From: Ptiloglossa arizonensis
Taxonomy: Eukaryota > Arthropoda > Insecta > Hymenoptera > Colletidae
NCBI RefSeq assembly: GCF_051014685.1
Contig: NW_027478771.1
Location: 248,001-312,000 of the forward strand
DNA: 64,000 bases
Direction: 5' to 3'
Position numbers and translations under genes: made by a program. Positions 23,870 to 35,986 of this stretch are shown one piece after another. Every line of letters begins with the position of its first letter. Position 1 is the first letter of the stretch. A model generated the notes under the pieces. The model was not told the origin of the DNA and ran no database searches. It saw nothing but the letters and a program-made list of their open reading frames with translations.

Positions 23870-25992
23870 AAGCCAAGAAATGGTTGAGTAGACAACAAAT
23901 TTTTCGCACTTCTGCTGCTCCAAACGCTTAACCAGAATGGCCTAGGGGGAAAATACACGTACCGTTGTAATCGGGCGAGTGTCAACTTTCAAATGCAATA
24001 GGAACTTTTGGGTTAGGTCAATCCGTTCGCGAGATATGGGACTTTGAAGCTAAGAAATGGTTGAGAAGACAACAAATTTTTCGCAATTCTGCTGCTCCAA
24101 ACGCTTAACCAGAATGGGCTAGGGAAAAAATACACATACCGTTGTAATCGGGCGAGTTTCTACTTTCAAATGCAATAGGAATTTTTGGGTTAGGTCAATC
24201 CGTTCGCGAGATATGGGAGTTTGAAGCCAAGAAATGGTTGAGAAGGCATACAATTTTTCGCAATTCTGCTGATCCAAACGCTTAACCAGAATGGCCTAGG
24301 GAAAAAATACACATACCGTTGTAATCGGGCGTGTTTCTACTTTCAGATGCAATAGGAATTTTTGGGTTAGGTCAATCCGTTCGGGAGACATGGGAGTTTG
24401 AAGCCAAGAAATGGTTGGGAAGACAACAAATTTTTCGCTCTTCTGCTGCTCCGAACGCTTAACCAGAATGGCCTAGGGACAAAATACACATACCGTTGTA
24501 ATCGGGCGAGTTTCTACTTTCAGATGCAATAGGAATTTTTGGGTTAGGTCAATCCGTTCGCGAGATATGGGACTTTGAAGCTAAGAAATGGTTGAGAAGA
24601 CAACAAATTTCTCGCAATTCTGCTGCTCCAAACGCTTAACCAGAATGACATAGGGGAAAAATACACATACCGTTGTAATCGTTCGAGTTTTTACTTTCAC
24701 ACGCAACAGGAATTTTTGGGTTAGGTCAATCCGTTCGCGAGATATGGGAGTTTGAAGCCAAGAAATGGTTGAGAAGGCATACAATTTTTCGCAATTCTGC
24801 TGATCCAAACGCTTAACCAGAATGGCCTAGGGAAAAAATACACATACCGTTGTAATCGGGCGTGTTTCTACTTTCAGATGCAATAGGAATTTTTGGGTTA
24901 GGTCAATCCGTTCGCGAGATATGGGAGTTTGAAGCCAAGAAATGGTTGAGAAGGCAAAACATTTTTCGCAATTCTGCTGCTCCAAACGCTTAACCAGAAT
25001 GGCCTAGGGAAAAAATACACATACCGTTGTAATCGGGCGAGTTTCTACTTTCAGATGCAATAGGAATTTTTGGGTTAGGTCAATCCGTTCGGGAGATATG
25101 GGAGTTTGAAGCCAAGAAATGGTTGAGAAGGCATACAATTTTTCGCAATTCTGCTGATCCAAACGCTTAACCAGAATGGCCTAGGGAAAAAATACACATA
25201 CCGTTGTAATCGGGCGTGTTTCTACTTTCAGATGCAATAGGAATTTTTGGGTTAGGTCAATCCGTTCGCGAGATATGGGAGTTTGAAGCCAAGAAATGGT
25301 TGAGAAGGCAAAACATTTTTCGCAATTCTGCTGCTCCAAACGCTTAACCAGAATGGCCTAGGGAAAAAATACACATACCGTTGTAATCGGGCGAGTTTCT
25401 ACTTTCAGATGCAATAGGAATTTTTGGGTTAGGTCAATCCGTTCGCGAGATATGGGACTTTGAAGCTAAGAAATGGTTGAGAAGACAACAAATTTTTAAC
25501 AATTCTGCTGCTCCAATCGCTTAACCAGAATGACCTAGGGAAAAATACACGTACCTTTGCAATCGGGCGAGTTTCTACTTTCAAATGCAATAGGAACTTT
25601 TGGGTTAGGTCAATCCGTTCGCGAGATATGGGACTTTGAAGCTAAGAAATGGTTGAGAAGACAACAAATTTTTCGCAATTCTGCTGCTCCAAACGCTTAA
25701 CCAGAATGGGCTAGGGAAAAAATACACATACCGTTGTAATCGGGCGAGTTTCTACTTTCAAATGCAATAGGAATTTTTGGGTTAGGTCAATCCGTTCGCG
25801 AGATATGGGAGTTTGAAGCCAAGAAATGGTTGAGAAGGCATACAATTTTTCGCAATTCTGCTGATCCAAACGCTTAACCAGAATGGCCTAGGGACAAAAT
25901 ACACATACCGTTGTAATCGGGCGAGTTTCTACTTTCAGATGCAATAGGAATTTTTGGGTTAGGTCAATCCGTTCGGGAGATATGGGAGTTTG
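23870..25992. repeat. 12-monomer tandem block C, copy 1
   Basis: Shares GGTTGAGTAGACAAC, AGTGTCAACTTTC, GGTTGGGAAGACAAC, CGCTCTTCTGC, GACATAGGGG (24,647) and ATCGTTCGAGTTTTTAC with the next block at an offset of 2,123 bp. It contains an internal tandem dimer duplication absent from copy 2. Confidence 0.88.
24735..25442. repeat. Tandem dimer duplication (2 x 354 bp)
   Basis: About 24,735-25,088 is repeated at about 25,089-25,442. Both carry GGGCGTGTTTC followed by a GGCAAAACATTTTTCGC monomer. They differ at CGCGAG versus CGGGAG. Block copy 2 has only one such pair, so this is a gain here or a loss there. Confidence 0.8.
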
Positions 25993-27761
25993 AAGCCAAG
26001 AAATGGTTGAGTAGACAACAAATTTTTCGCACTTCTGCTGCTCCAAACGCTTAACCAGAATGGCCTAGGGGGAAAATACACGTACCGTTGTAATCGGGCG
26101 AGTGTCAACTTTCAAATGCAATAGGAACTTTTGGGTTAGGTCAATCCGTTCGCGAGATATGGGACTTTGAAGCTAAGAAATGGTCGAGAAGACAACAAAT
26201 TTTTCGCAATTCTGCTGCTCCAAACGCTTAACCAGAATGGGCTAGGGAAAAAATACACATACCGTTGTAATCGGGCGAGTTTCTACTTTCAAATGCAATA
26301 GGAATTTTTGGGTTAGGTCAATCCGTTCGCGAGATATGGGAGTTTGAAGCCAAGAAATGGTTGAGAAGGCATACAATTTTTCGCAATTCTGCTGATCCAA
26401 ACGCTTAACCAGAATGGCCTAGGGAAAAAATACACATACCGTTGTAATCGGGCGTGTTTCTACTTTCAGATGCAATAGGAATTTTTGGGTTAGGTCAATC
26501 CGTTCGGGAGACATGGGAGTTTGAAGCCAAGAAATGGTTGGGAAGACAACAAATTTTTCGCTCTTCTGCTGCTCCGAACGCTTAACCAGAATGGCCTAGG
26601 GACAAAATACACATACCGTTGTAATCGGGCGAGTTTCTACTTTCAGATGCAATAGGAATTTTTGGGTTAGGTCAATCCGTTCGCGAGATATGGGACTTTG
26701 AAGCTAAGAAATGGTTGAGAAGACAACAAATTTCTCGCAATTCTGCTGCTCCAAACGCTTAACCAGAATGACATAGGGGAAAAATACACATACCGTTGTA
26801 ATCGTTCGAGTTTTTACTTTCACACGCAACAGGAATTTTTGGGTTAGGTCAATCCGTTCGCGAGATATGGGAGTTTGAAGCCAAGAAATGGTTGAGAAGG
26901 CATACAATTTTTCGCAATTCTGCTGATCCAAACGCTTAACCAGAATGGCCTAGGGAAAAAATACACATACCGTTGTAATCGGGCGTGTTTCTACTTTCAG
27001 ATGCAATAGGAATTTTTGGGTTAGGTCAATCCGTTCGCGAGATATGGGAGTTTGAAGCCAAGAAATGGTTGAGAAGGCAAAACATTTTTCGCAATTCTGC
27101 TGCTCCAAACGCTTAACCAGAATGGCCTAGGGAAAAAATACACATACCGTTGTAATCGGGCGAGTTTCTACTTTCAGATGCAATAGGAATTTTTGGGTTA
27201 GGTCAATCCGTTCGCGAGATATGGGACTTTGAAGCTAAGAAATGGTTGAGAAGACAACAAATTTTTAACAATTCTGCTGCTCCAATCGCTTAACCAGAAT
27301 GACCTAGGGAAAAATACACGTACCTTTGCAATCGGGCGAGTTTCTACTTTCAAATGCAATAGGAACTTTTGGGTTAGGTCAATCCGTTCGCGAGATATGG
27401 GACTTTGAAGCTAAGAAATGGTTGAGAAGACAACAAATTTTTCGCAATTCTGCTGCTCCAAACGCTTAACCAGAATGGGCTAGGGAAAAAATACACATAC
27501 CGTTGTAATCGGGCGAGTTTCTACTTTCAAATGCAATAGGAATTTTTGGGTTAGGTCAATCCGTTCGCGAGATATGGGAGTTTGAAGCCAAGAAATGGTT
27601 GAGAAGGCATACAATTTTTCGCAATTCTGCTGATCCAAACGCTTAACCAGAATGGCCTAGGGACAAAATACACATACCGTTGTAATCGGGCGAGTTTCTA
27701 CTTTCAGATGCAATAGGAATTTTTGGGTTAGGTCAATCCGTTCGGGAGATATGGGAGGTTG
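25993..27761. repeat. Tandem block C, copy 2 (10 monomers)
   Basis: Matches copy 1 at an offset of 2,123 bp up to about 27,205. It then matches at 1,769 bp because the extra dimer is missing. Private changes include AATGGTCGAGAAGAC near 26,180 and GGGAGGTTGAAG near 27,753. Confidence 0.88.
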
Positions 27762-29390
27762 AAGCCAAGAAATGGTTGAGAAGACAACAAATTTTTCGCA
27801 CTTCTGCTGCTCCAAACGCTTAACCAGAATGGCCTAGGGAAAAAAAAAACATACCGTTGTAATCGGGCGAGTTTCTACTTTCAGACGCAACAGGAATTTT
27901 TGGGTTAGGTCAATCCGTTCGCGAGATATGGGACTTTGAAGCTAAGAAATGGTTGAGAAGACAACAAATTTTTCGCAATTCTGCTGCTCCAAACGCTTAA
28001 CCAGAACGGGCTATGGAAAAAATACACATACCGTTGTAATCGGGCGAGTTTCTACTTTCAAATGCAATAGGAATTTTTGGGTTAGGTCAATCCGTTCGCG
28101 AGATATGGGAGTTTGAAGCCGAGAAATGGTTGAGAAGGCATACAATTTTTCGCAATTCTGCTGATCCAAACGCTTAACCAGAATGGCCTAGGGAAAAAAT
28201 ACACATACCGTTGTAATCGGGCGTGTTTCTACTTTCAGATGCAATAGGAATTTTTGGGTTAGGTCAATCCGTTCGGGAGACATGGGAGTTTGAAGCCAAG
28301 AAATGGTTGAGAAGACAACAAATTTTTCGCACTTCTGCTGCTCCGAACGCTTAACCAGAATGGCCTAGGGACAAAATACACATACCGTTGTAATCGGGCG
28401 AGTTTCTACTTTCAGATGCAATAGGAATTTTTGGGTTAGGTCAATCCGTTCGCGAGATATGGGACTTTGAAGTTAAGAAATGGTTGAGAAGACAACAAAT
28501 TTCTCGCAATTCTGCTGCTCCAAACGCTTAACCAGAATGACATAGGGGAAAAATACACATACCGTTGTAATCGGGCGAGTTTTTACTTTCACACGCAACA
28601 GGAATTTTTGGGTTAGGTCAATCCGTTCGCGAGATATGGGAGTTTGAAGCCAAGAAATGGTTGAGAAGGCATACAATTTTTCGCAATTCTGCTGATCCAA
28701 ACGCTTAACCAGAATGGCCTAGGAAAAAAATACACATACCGTTGTAATCGGGCGAGTTTCTACTTTCAGCTACAATAGGAATTTTTGGGTTAGGTCAATC
28801 CGTTCGCGAGATATGGGAGTTTGAAGCCAAGAAATGGTTGAGAAGGCATACAATTTTTCGCAATTCTGCTGATCCAAACGCTTAACCAGAGTGGCCTAGG
28901 GAAAAAATACACATACCGTTGTAATCGGGCGTGTTTCTACTTTCAGATGCAGTAGGAATTTTTGGGTTAGGTCAATCCGTTCGCGAGATATGGGAGTTTG
29001 AAGCCAAGAAATGGTTGAGAAGGCAAAACATTTTTCGCAATTCTGCTGCTCCAAACGCTTAACCAGAATGGCCTAGGGAAAAAATACACATACCGTTGTA
29101 ATCGGGCGAGTTTCTACTTTCAGATGCAATAGGAATTTTTGGGTTAGGTCAATCCGTTCGCGAGATATGGGACTTTGAAGCTAAGAAATGGTTGAGAAGA
29201 CAACAAATTTTTAACAATTCTGCTGCTCCAATCGCTTAACCAGAATGACCTAGGGAAAAATACACGTACCTTTGCAATCGGGCGAGTTTCTACTTTCAAA
29301 TGCAATAGGAACTTTTGGGTTAGGTCAATCCGTTCGCGAGATATGGGACTTTGAAGCTAAGAAATGCTTGAGAAGACAACAAATTTTCGC
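27762..29390. repeat. Core mosaic with a GACATAGGGG unit
   Basis: Holds an A10 variant (27,840), a GACATAGGGG marker (28,539), a TTTCAGCTACAATAGG marker (28,768) and a short monomer of the TACCTTTGCAATCGG subtype (about 29,269). Nine to ten monomers long, it is a variant of the units on either side. Confidence 0.75.
27840..27849 (+). repeat. A10 tract variant
   Basis: Same variant with ten A residues, which keeps the overall monomer length unchanged from the A6-TACA form. Confidence 0.95.
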
Positions 29391-31513
29391 AATTCTGCTG
29401 CTCCAAACGCTTAACCAGAATGGGCTAGGGAAAAATACACATACCGTTGTAATCGGGCGAGTTTCTACTTTCACACGCAACAGGAATTTTTGGGTTAGGT
29501 CAATCCGTTCGCGAGATATGGGAGTTTGAAGACAAGAAATGGTTGAGAAGGCATACAATTTTTCGCAATTCTGCTGATCCAAACGCTTAACCAGAATGGG
29601 CTAGGGAAAAAATACACATACCGTTGTAATCGGGCGAGTTTCTACTTTCAAATGCAATAGGAATTTTTGGGTTAGGTCAATCCGTTCGCGAGATATGGGA
29701 GTTTGAAGCCAAGAAATGGTTGAGAAGGCATACAATTTTTCGCAATTCTGCTGATCCAAACGCTTAACCAGAATGGCCTAGGGAAAAAATACACATACCG
29801 TTGTAATCGGGCGTGTTTCTACTTTCAGATGCAATAGGAATTTTTGGGTTAGGTCAATCCGTTCGGGAGACATGGGAGTTTGAAGCCAAGAAATGGTTGA
29901 GAAGACAACAAATTTTTCGCACTTCTGCTGCTCCGAACGCTTAACCAGAATGGCCTAGGGACAAAATACACATACCGTTGTAATCGGGCGAGTTTCTACT
30001 TTCAGATGCAATAGGAATTTTTGGGTTAGGTCAATCCGTTCGCGAGATATGGGACTTTGAAGCTAAGAAATGGTTGAGAAGACAACAAATTTCTCGCAAT
30101 TCTGCTGCTCCAAACGCTTAACCAGAATGACATAGGGGAAAAATACACATACCGTTGTAATCGGGCGAGTTTTTACTTTCACACGCAACAGGAATTTTTG
30201 GGTTAGGTCAATCCGTTCGCGAGATATGGGAGTTTGAAGCCAAGAAATGGTTGAGAAGGCATACAATTTTTCGCAATTCTGCTGATCCAAACGCTTAACC
30301 AGAATGGCCTAGGGAAAAAATACACATACCGTTGTAATCGCGCGAGTTTCTACTTTCAGATGCAATAGGAATTTTTGGATTAGGTCAATCCGTTCGCGAG
30401 ATATGGGAGTTTGAAGCCAAGAAATGGTTGAGAAGGCATACAATTTTTCGCAATTCTGCTGATCCAAACGCTTAACCAGAATGGCCTAGGGAAAAAATAC
30501 ACATACCGTTGTAATCGGGCGTGTTTCTACTTTCAGATGCAATAGGAATTTTTGGGTTAGGTCAATCCGTTCGCGAGATATGGGAGTTTGAAGCCAAGAA
30601 ATGGTTGAGAAGGCAAAACATTTTTCGCAATTCTGCTGCTCCAAACGCTTAACCAGAATGGCCTAGGGAAAAAATACACATACCGTTGTAATCGGGCGAG
30701 TTTCTACTTTCAAATGCAATAGGAATTTTTGGGTTAGGTCAATCCGTTCGCGAGATATGGGAGTTTGAAGCCAAGAAATGGTTGAGAAGGCATACAATTT
30801 TTCGCAATTCTGCTGATCCAAACGCTTAACCAGAATGGCCTAGGGACAAAATACACATACCGTTGTAATCGGGCGAGTTTCTACTTTCAGATGCAATAGG
30901 AATTTTTGGGTTAGGTCAATCCGTTCGGGAGATGTGGGAGTTTGAAGCCAAGAAATGGTTGAGAAGACAACAAATTTTTCGCACTTCTGCTGCTCCGAAC
31001 GCTTAACCAGAATGGCCTAGGGACAAAATACACATACCGTTGTAATCGGGCGAGTTTCTACTTTCAGATGCAATAGGAATTTTTGGGTTAGGTCAATCCG
31101 TTCGCGAGATATGGGACTTTGAAGCTAAGAAATGGTTGAGAAGACAACAAATTTCTCGCAATTCTGCTGCTCCAAACGCTTAACCAGAATGACATAGGGG
31201 AAAAATACACATACCGTTGTAATCGGGCGAGTTTTTACTTTCACACGCAACAGGAATTTTTGGGTTAGGTCAATCCGTTCGCGAGATATGGGAGTTTGAA
31301 GCCAAGAAATGGTTGAGAAGGCATAAAATTTTTCGCAATTCTGCTGATCCAAACGCTTAACCAGAATGGGGTAGGGAAAAAATACACATACCGTTGTAAT
31401 CGGGAGAGTGTCTACTTTCACAAGCAACAGGAATTTTTGGGTTTGGTCAATCCGTTCGCGAGATATGGGAGTTTGAAGCCAAGAAATGGTTGAGAAGGCA
31501 TAAAATTTCTCGC
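29391..31513. repeat. 12-monomer tandem block D, copy 1
   Basis: Matches the following block at an offset of 2,123 bp. Shared private markers are GAAGACAAGAAATGG (29,528), CGCGCGAGTTTC (about 30,339), TTTTTGGATTAGG (about 30,373) and GGGAGATGTGGGAG (about 30,929). GACATAGGGG occurs at 30,129 and 31,191, so the 12-mer contains two related 6-mers. The last monomers (GGGGTAGGG and GGGAGAGTGTCTAC near 31,370-31,410) are private. Confidence 0.88.
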
Positions 31514-33443
31514 AATTCTGCTGCTCCAAACGCTTAACCAGAATGGGCTAGGGAAAAATACACATACCGTTGTAATCGGGCGAGTTTCTACTTTCACACG
31601 CAACAGGAATTTTTGGGTTAGGTCAATCCGTTCGCGAGATATGGGAGTTTGAAGACAAGAAATGGTTGAGAAGGCATACAATTTTTCGCAATTCTGCTGA
31701 TCCAAACGCTTAACCAGAATGGGCTAGGGAAAAAATACACATACCGTTGTAATCGGGCGAGTTTCTACTTTCAAATGCAATAGGAATTTTTGGGTTAGGT
31801 CAATCCGTTCGCGAGATATGGGAGTTTGAAGCCAAGAAATGGTTGAGAAGGCATACAATTTTTCGCAATTCTGCTGATCCAAACGCTTAACCAGAATGGC
31901 CTAGGGAAAAAATACACATACCGTTGTAATCGGGCGTGTTTCTACTTTCAGATGCAATAGGAATTTTTGGGTTAGGTCAATCCGTTCGGGAGACATGGGA
32001 GTTTGAAGCCAAGAAATGGTTGAGAAGACAACAAATTTTTCGCACTTCTGCTGCTCCGAACGCTTAACCAGAATGGCCTAGGGACAAAATACACATACCG
32101 TTGTAATCGGGCGAGTTTCTACTTTCAGATGCAATAGGAATTTTTGGGTTAGGTCAATCCGTTCGCGAGATATGGGACTTTGAAGCTAAGAAATGGTTGA
32201 GAAGACAACAAATTTCTCGCAATTCTGCTGCTCCAAACGCTTAACCAGAATGACATAGGGGAAAAATACACATACCGTTGTAATCGGGCGAGTTTTTACT
32301 TTCACACGCAACAGGAATTTTTGGGTTAGGTCAATCCGTTCGCGAGATATGGGAGTTTGAAGCCAAGAAATGGTTGAGAAGGCATACAATTTTTCGCAAT
32401 TCTGCTGATCCAAACGCTTAACCAGAATGGCCTAGGGAAAAAATACACATACCGTTGTAATCGCGCGAGTTTCTACTTTCAGATGCAATAGGAATTTTTG
32501 GATTAGGTCAATCCGTTCGCGAGATATGGGAGTTTGAAGCCAAGAAATGGTTGAGAAGGCATACAATTTTTCGCAATTCTGCTGATCCAAACGCTTAACC
32601 AGAATGGCCTAGGGAAAAAATACACATACCGTTGTAATCGGGCGTGTTTCTACTTTCAGATGCAATAGGAATTTTTGGGTTAGGTCAATCCGTTCGCGAG
32701 ATATGGGAGTTTGAAGCCAAGAAATGGTTGAGAAGGCAAAACATTTTTCGCAATTCTGCTGCTCCAAACGCTTAACCAGAATGGCCTAGGGAAAAAATAC
32801 ACATACCGTTGTAATCGGGCGAGTTTCTACTTTCAAATGCAATAGGAATTTTTGGGTTAGGTCAATCCGTTCGCGAGATATGGGAGTTTGAAGCCAAGAA
32901 ATGGTTGAGAAGGCATACAATTTTTCGCAATTCTGCTGATCCAAACGCTTAACCAGAATGGCCTAGGGACAAAATACACATACCGTTGTAATCGGGCGAG
33001 TTTCTACTTTCAGATGCAATAGGAATTTTTGGGTTAGGTCAATCCGTTCGGGAGATGTGGGAGTTTGAAGCCAAGAAATGGTTGAGAAGACAACAAATTT
33101 TTCGCACTTCTGCTGCTCCGAACGCTTAACCAGAATGGCCTAGGGACAAAATACACATACCGTTGTAATCGGGCGAGTTTCTACTTTCAGATGCAATAGG
33201 AATTTTTGGGTTAGGTCAATCCGTTCGCGAGATATGGGACTTTGAAGCTAAGAAATGGTTGAGAAGACAACAAATTTCTCGCAATTCTGCTGCTCCAAAC
33301 GCTTAACCAGAATGACATAGGGGAAAAATACACATACCGTTGTAATCGGGCGAGTTTTTACTTTCACACGCAACAGGAATTTTTGGGTTAGGTCAATCCG
33401 TTCGCGAGATATGGGAGTTTGAAGCCAAGAAATGGTTGAGAAG
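31514..33443. repeat. 12-monomer tandem block D, copy 2
   Basis: Carries the same private markers exactly 2,123 bp later, with GACATAGGGG at 32,252 and 33,314. The match decays after about 33,443, where GGCATAC replaces GGCATAAA. Confidence 0.88.
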
Positions 33444-34560
33444 GCATACAATTTTTCGCAATTCTGCTGATCCAAACGCTTAACCAGAATGGCCTAGGGA
33501 AAAAATACACATACCGTTGTAATCGGGCGAGTTTCTACTTTCAGCTACAATAGGAATTTTTGGGTTAGGACAATCGGTTCGCGAGATATGGGAGTTTGAA
33601 GCCAAGAAATGGTTGAGAAGGCATACAATTTTTCGCAATTCTGCTGATCCAAACGCTTAACCAGAATGGCCTAGGGAAAAAATACACATACCGTTGTAAT
33701 CGGGCGCGTTTCTACTTTCAGATGCAATAGGAATTTTTGGGTTAGGTCAATCCGTTCGCGAGATATGGGAGTTTGAAGCCAAGAAATGGTTGAGAAGGCA
33801 AAACATTTTTCGCAATTCTGCTGCTCCAAACGCTTAACCAGAATGGCCTAGGGAAAAAATACACATACCGTTGTAATCGGGCGAGTTTCTACTTTCAGAT
33901 GCAATAGGAATTTTTGGGGTTAGGTCAATCCGTTCGCGAGATATGGGACTTTGAAGCTAAGAAATGGTTGAGAAGACAACAAATTTTTAACAATTCTGCT
34001 GCTCCAATCGCTTAACCAGAATGACCTAGGGAAAAATACACGTACCTTTGCAATCGGGCGAGTTTCTACTTTCAAATGCAATAGGAACTTTTGGGTTAGG
34101 TCAATCCGTTCGCGAGATATGGGACTTTGAAGCTAAGAAATGGTTGAGAAGACAACAAATTTTTCGCAATTCTGCTGCTCCAAACGCTTAACCAGAATGG
34201 GCTAGGGAAAAAATACACATACCGTTGTAATCGGGCGAGTTTCTACTTTCAAATGCAATAGGAATTTTTGGGTTAGGTCAATCCGTCGCGAGATATGGGA
34301 GTTTGAAGCCAAGAAATGGTTGAGAAGGCATACAATTTTTCGCAATTCTGCTGATTCAAACGCTTAACCAGAATGGCCTAGGGACAAAATACACATACCG
34401 TTGTAATCGGGCGAGTTTCTACTTTCAGATGCAATAGGAATTTTTGGGTTAGGTCAATCCGTTCGGGAGATATGGGAGTTTGAAGCCAAGAAATGGTTGA
34501 GAAGACAACAAATTTTTCGCACTTCTGCTGCTCCAAACGCTTAACCAGAATGGCCTAGGG

Positions 34561-34571
34561 AAAAAAAAAAA
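34561..34571 (+). repeat. A11 tract variant
   Basis: Same variant with eleven A residues. It is followed by a CAGACGCAACAGG monomer, as are the other copies. Confidence 0.95.
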
Positions 34572-35976
34572 CATACCGTTGTAATCGGGCGAGTTTCTAC
34601 TTTCAGACGCAACAGGAATTTTTGGGTTAGGTCAATCCGTTCGCGAGATATGGGACTTTGAAGCTAAGAAATGGTTGAGAAGACAACAAATTTTTCGCAA
34701 TTCTGCTGCTCCAAACGCTTAACCAGAACGGGCTAGGGAAAAAATACACATACCGTTGTAATCGGGCGAGTTTCTACTTTCAAATGCAATAGGAATTTTT
34801 GGGTTAGGTCAATCCGTTCGCGAGATATGGGAGTTTGAAGCCAAGAAATGGTTGAGAAGGCATACAATTTTTCGCAATTCTGCTGATCCAAACGCTTAAC
34901 CAGAATGGCCTAGGGAAAAAATACACATACCGTTGTAATCGGGCGTGTTTCTACTTTCAGATGCAATAGGAATTTTTGGGTTAGGTCAATCCGTTCGCGA
35001 GATATGGGAGTTTGAAGCCAAGAAATGGTTGAGAAGGCATACAATTTTTCGCAATTCTGCTGATCCAAACGCTTAACCAGAATGGCCTAGGGAAAAAATA
35101 CACATACCGTTGTAATCGGGCGTGTTTCTACTTTCAGATGCAATAGGAATTTTTGGGTTAGGTCAATCCGTTCGCGAGATATGGGAGTTTGAAGCCAAGA
35201 AATGGTTGAGAAGGCAAAACATTTTTCGCAATTCTGCTGCTCCAAACGCTTAACCAGAATGGCCTAGGGAAAAAATACACATACCGTTGTAATCGGGCGA
35301 GTTTCTACTTTCAGATGCAATAGGAATTTTTGGGTTAGGTCAATCCGTTCGCGAGATATGGGACTTTGAAGCTAAGAAATGGTTGAGAAGACAACAAATT
35401 TTTAACAATTCTGCTGCTCCAATCGCTTAACCAGAATGACCTAGGGAAAAATACACGTACCTTTGCAATCGGGCGAGTTTCTACTTTCAAATGCAATAGG
35501 AACTTTTGGGTTAGGTCAATCCGTTCGCGAGATATGGGACTTTGAAGCTAAGAAATGGTTGAGAAGACAACAAATTTTTCGCAATTCTGCTGCTCCAAAC
35601 GCTTAACCAGAATGGGCTAGGGAAAAAATACACATACCGTTGTAATCGGGCGAGTTTCTACTTTCAAATGCAATAGGAATTTTTGGGTTAGGTCAATCCG
35701 TTCGCGAGATATGGGAGTTTGAAGCCAAGAAATGGTTGAGAAGGCATACAATTTTTCGCAATTCTGCTGATCCAAACGCTTAACCAGAATGGCCTAGGGA
35801 CAAAATACACATACCGTTGTAATCGGGCGAGTTTCTACTTTCAGATGCAATAGGAATTTTTGGGTTAGGTCAATCCGTTCGGGAGATGTGGGAGTTTGAA
35901 GCCAAGAAATGGTTGAGAAGACAACAAATTTTTCGCACTTCTGCTGCTCCAAACGCTTAACCAGAATGGCCTAGGG

Positions 35977-35986
35977 AAAAAAAAAA
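35977..35986 (+). repeat. A10 tract variant
   Basis: Eight monomers (1,416 bp) after the copy at 34,561, with one A fewer. Confidence 0.95.

Noticed and set aside
29272..29529. Open frame of 85 codons on the plus strand
   Set aside because: It arises from single-base losses in the two monomers near 29,389 and 29,430 that shift the frame. It is satellite sequence and nothing else.
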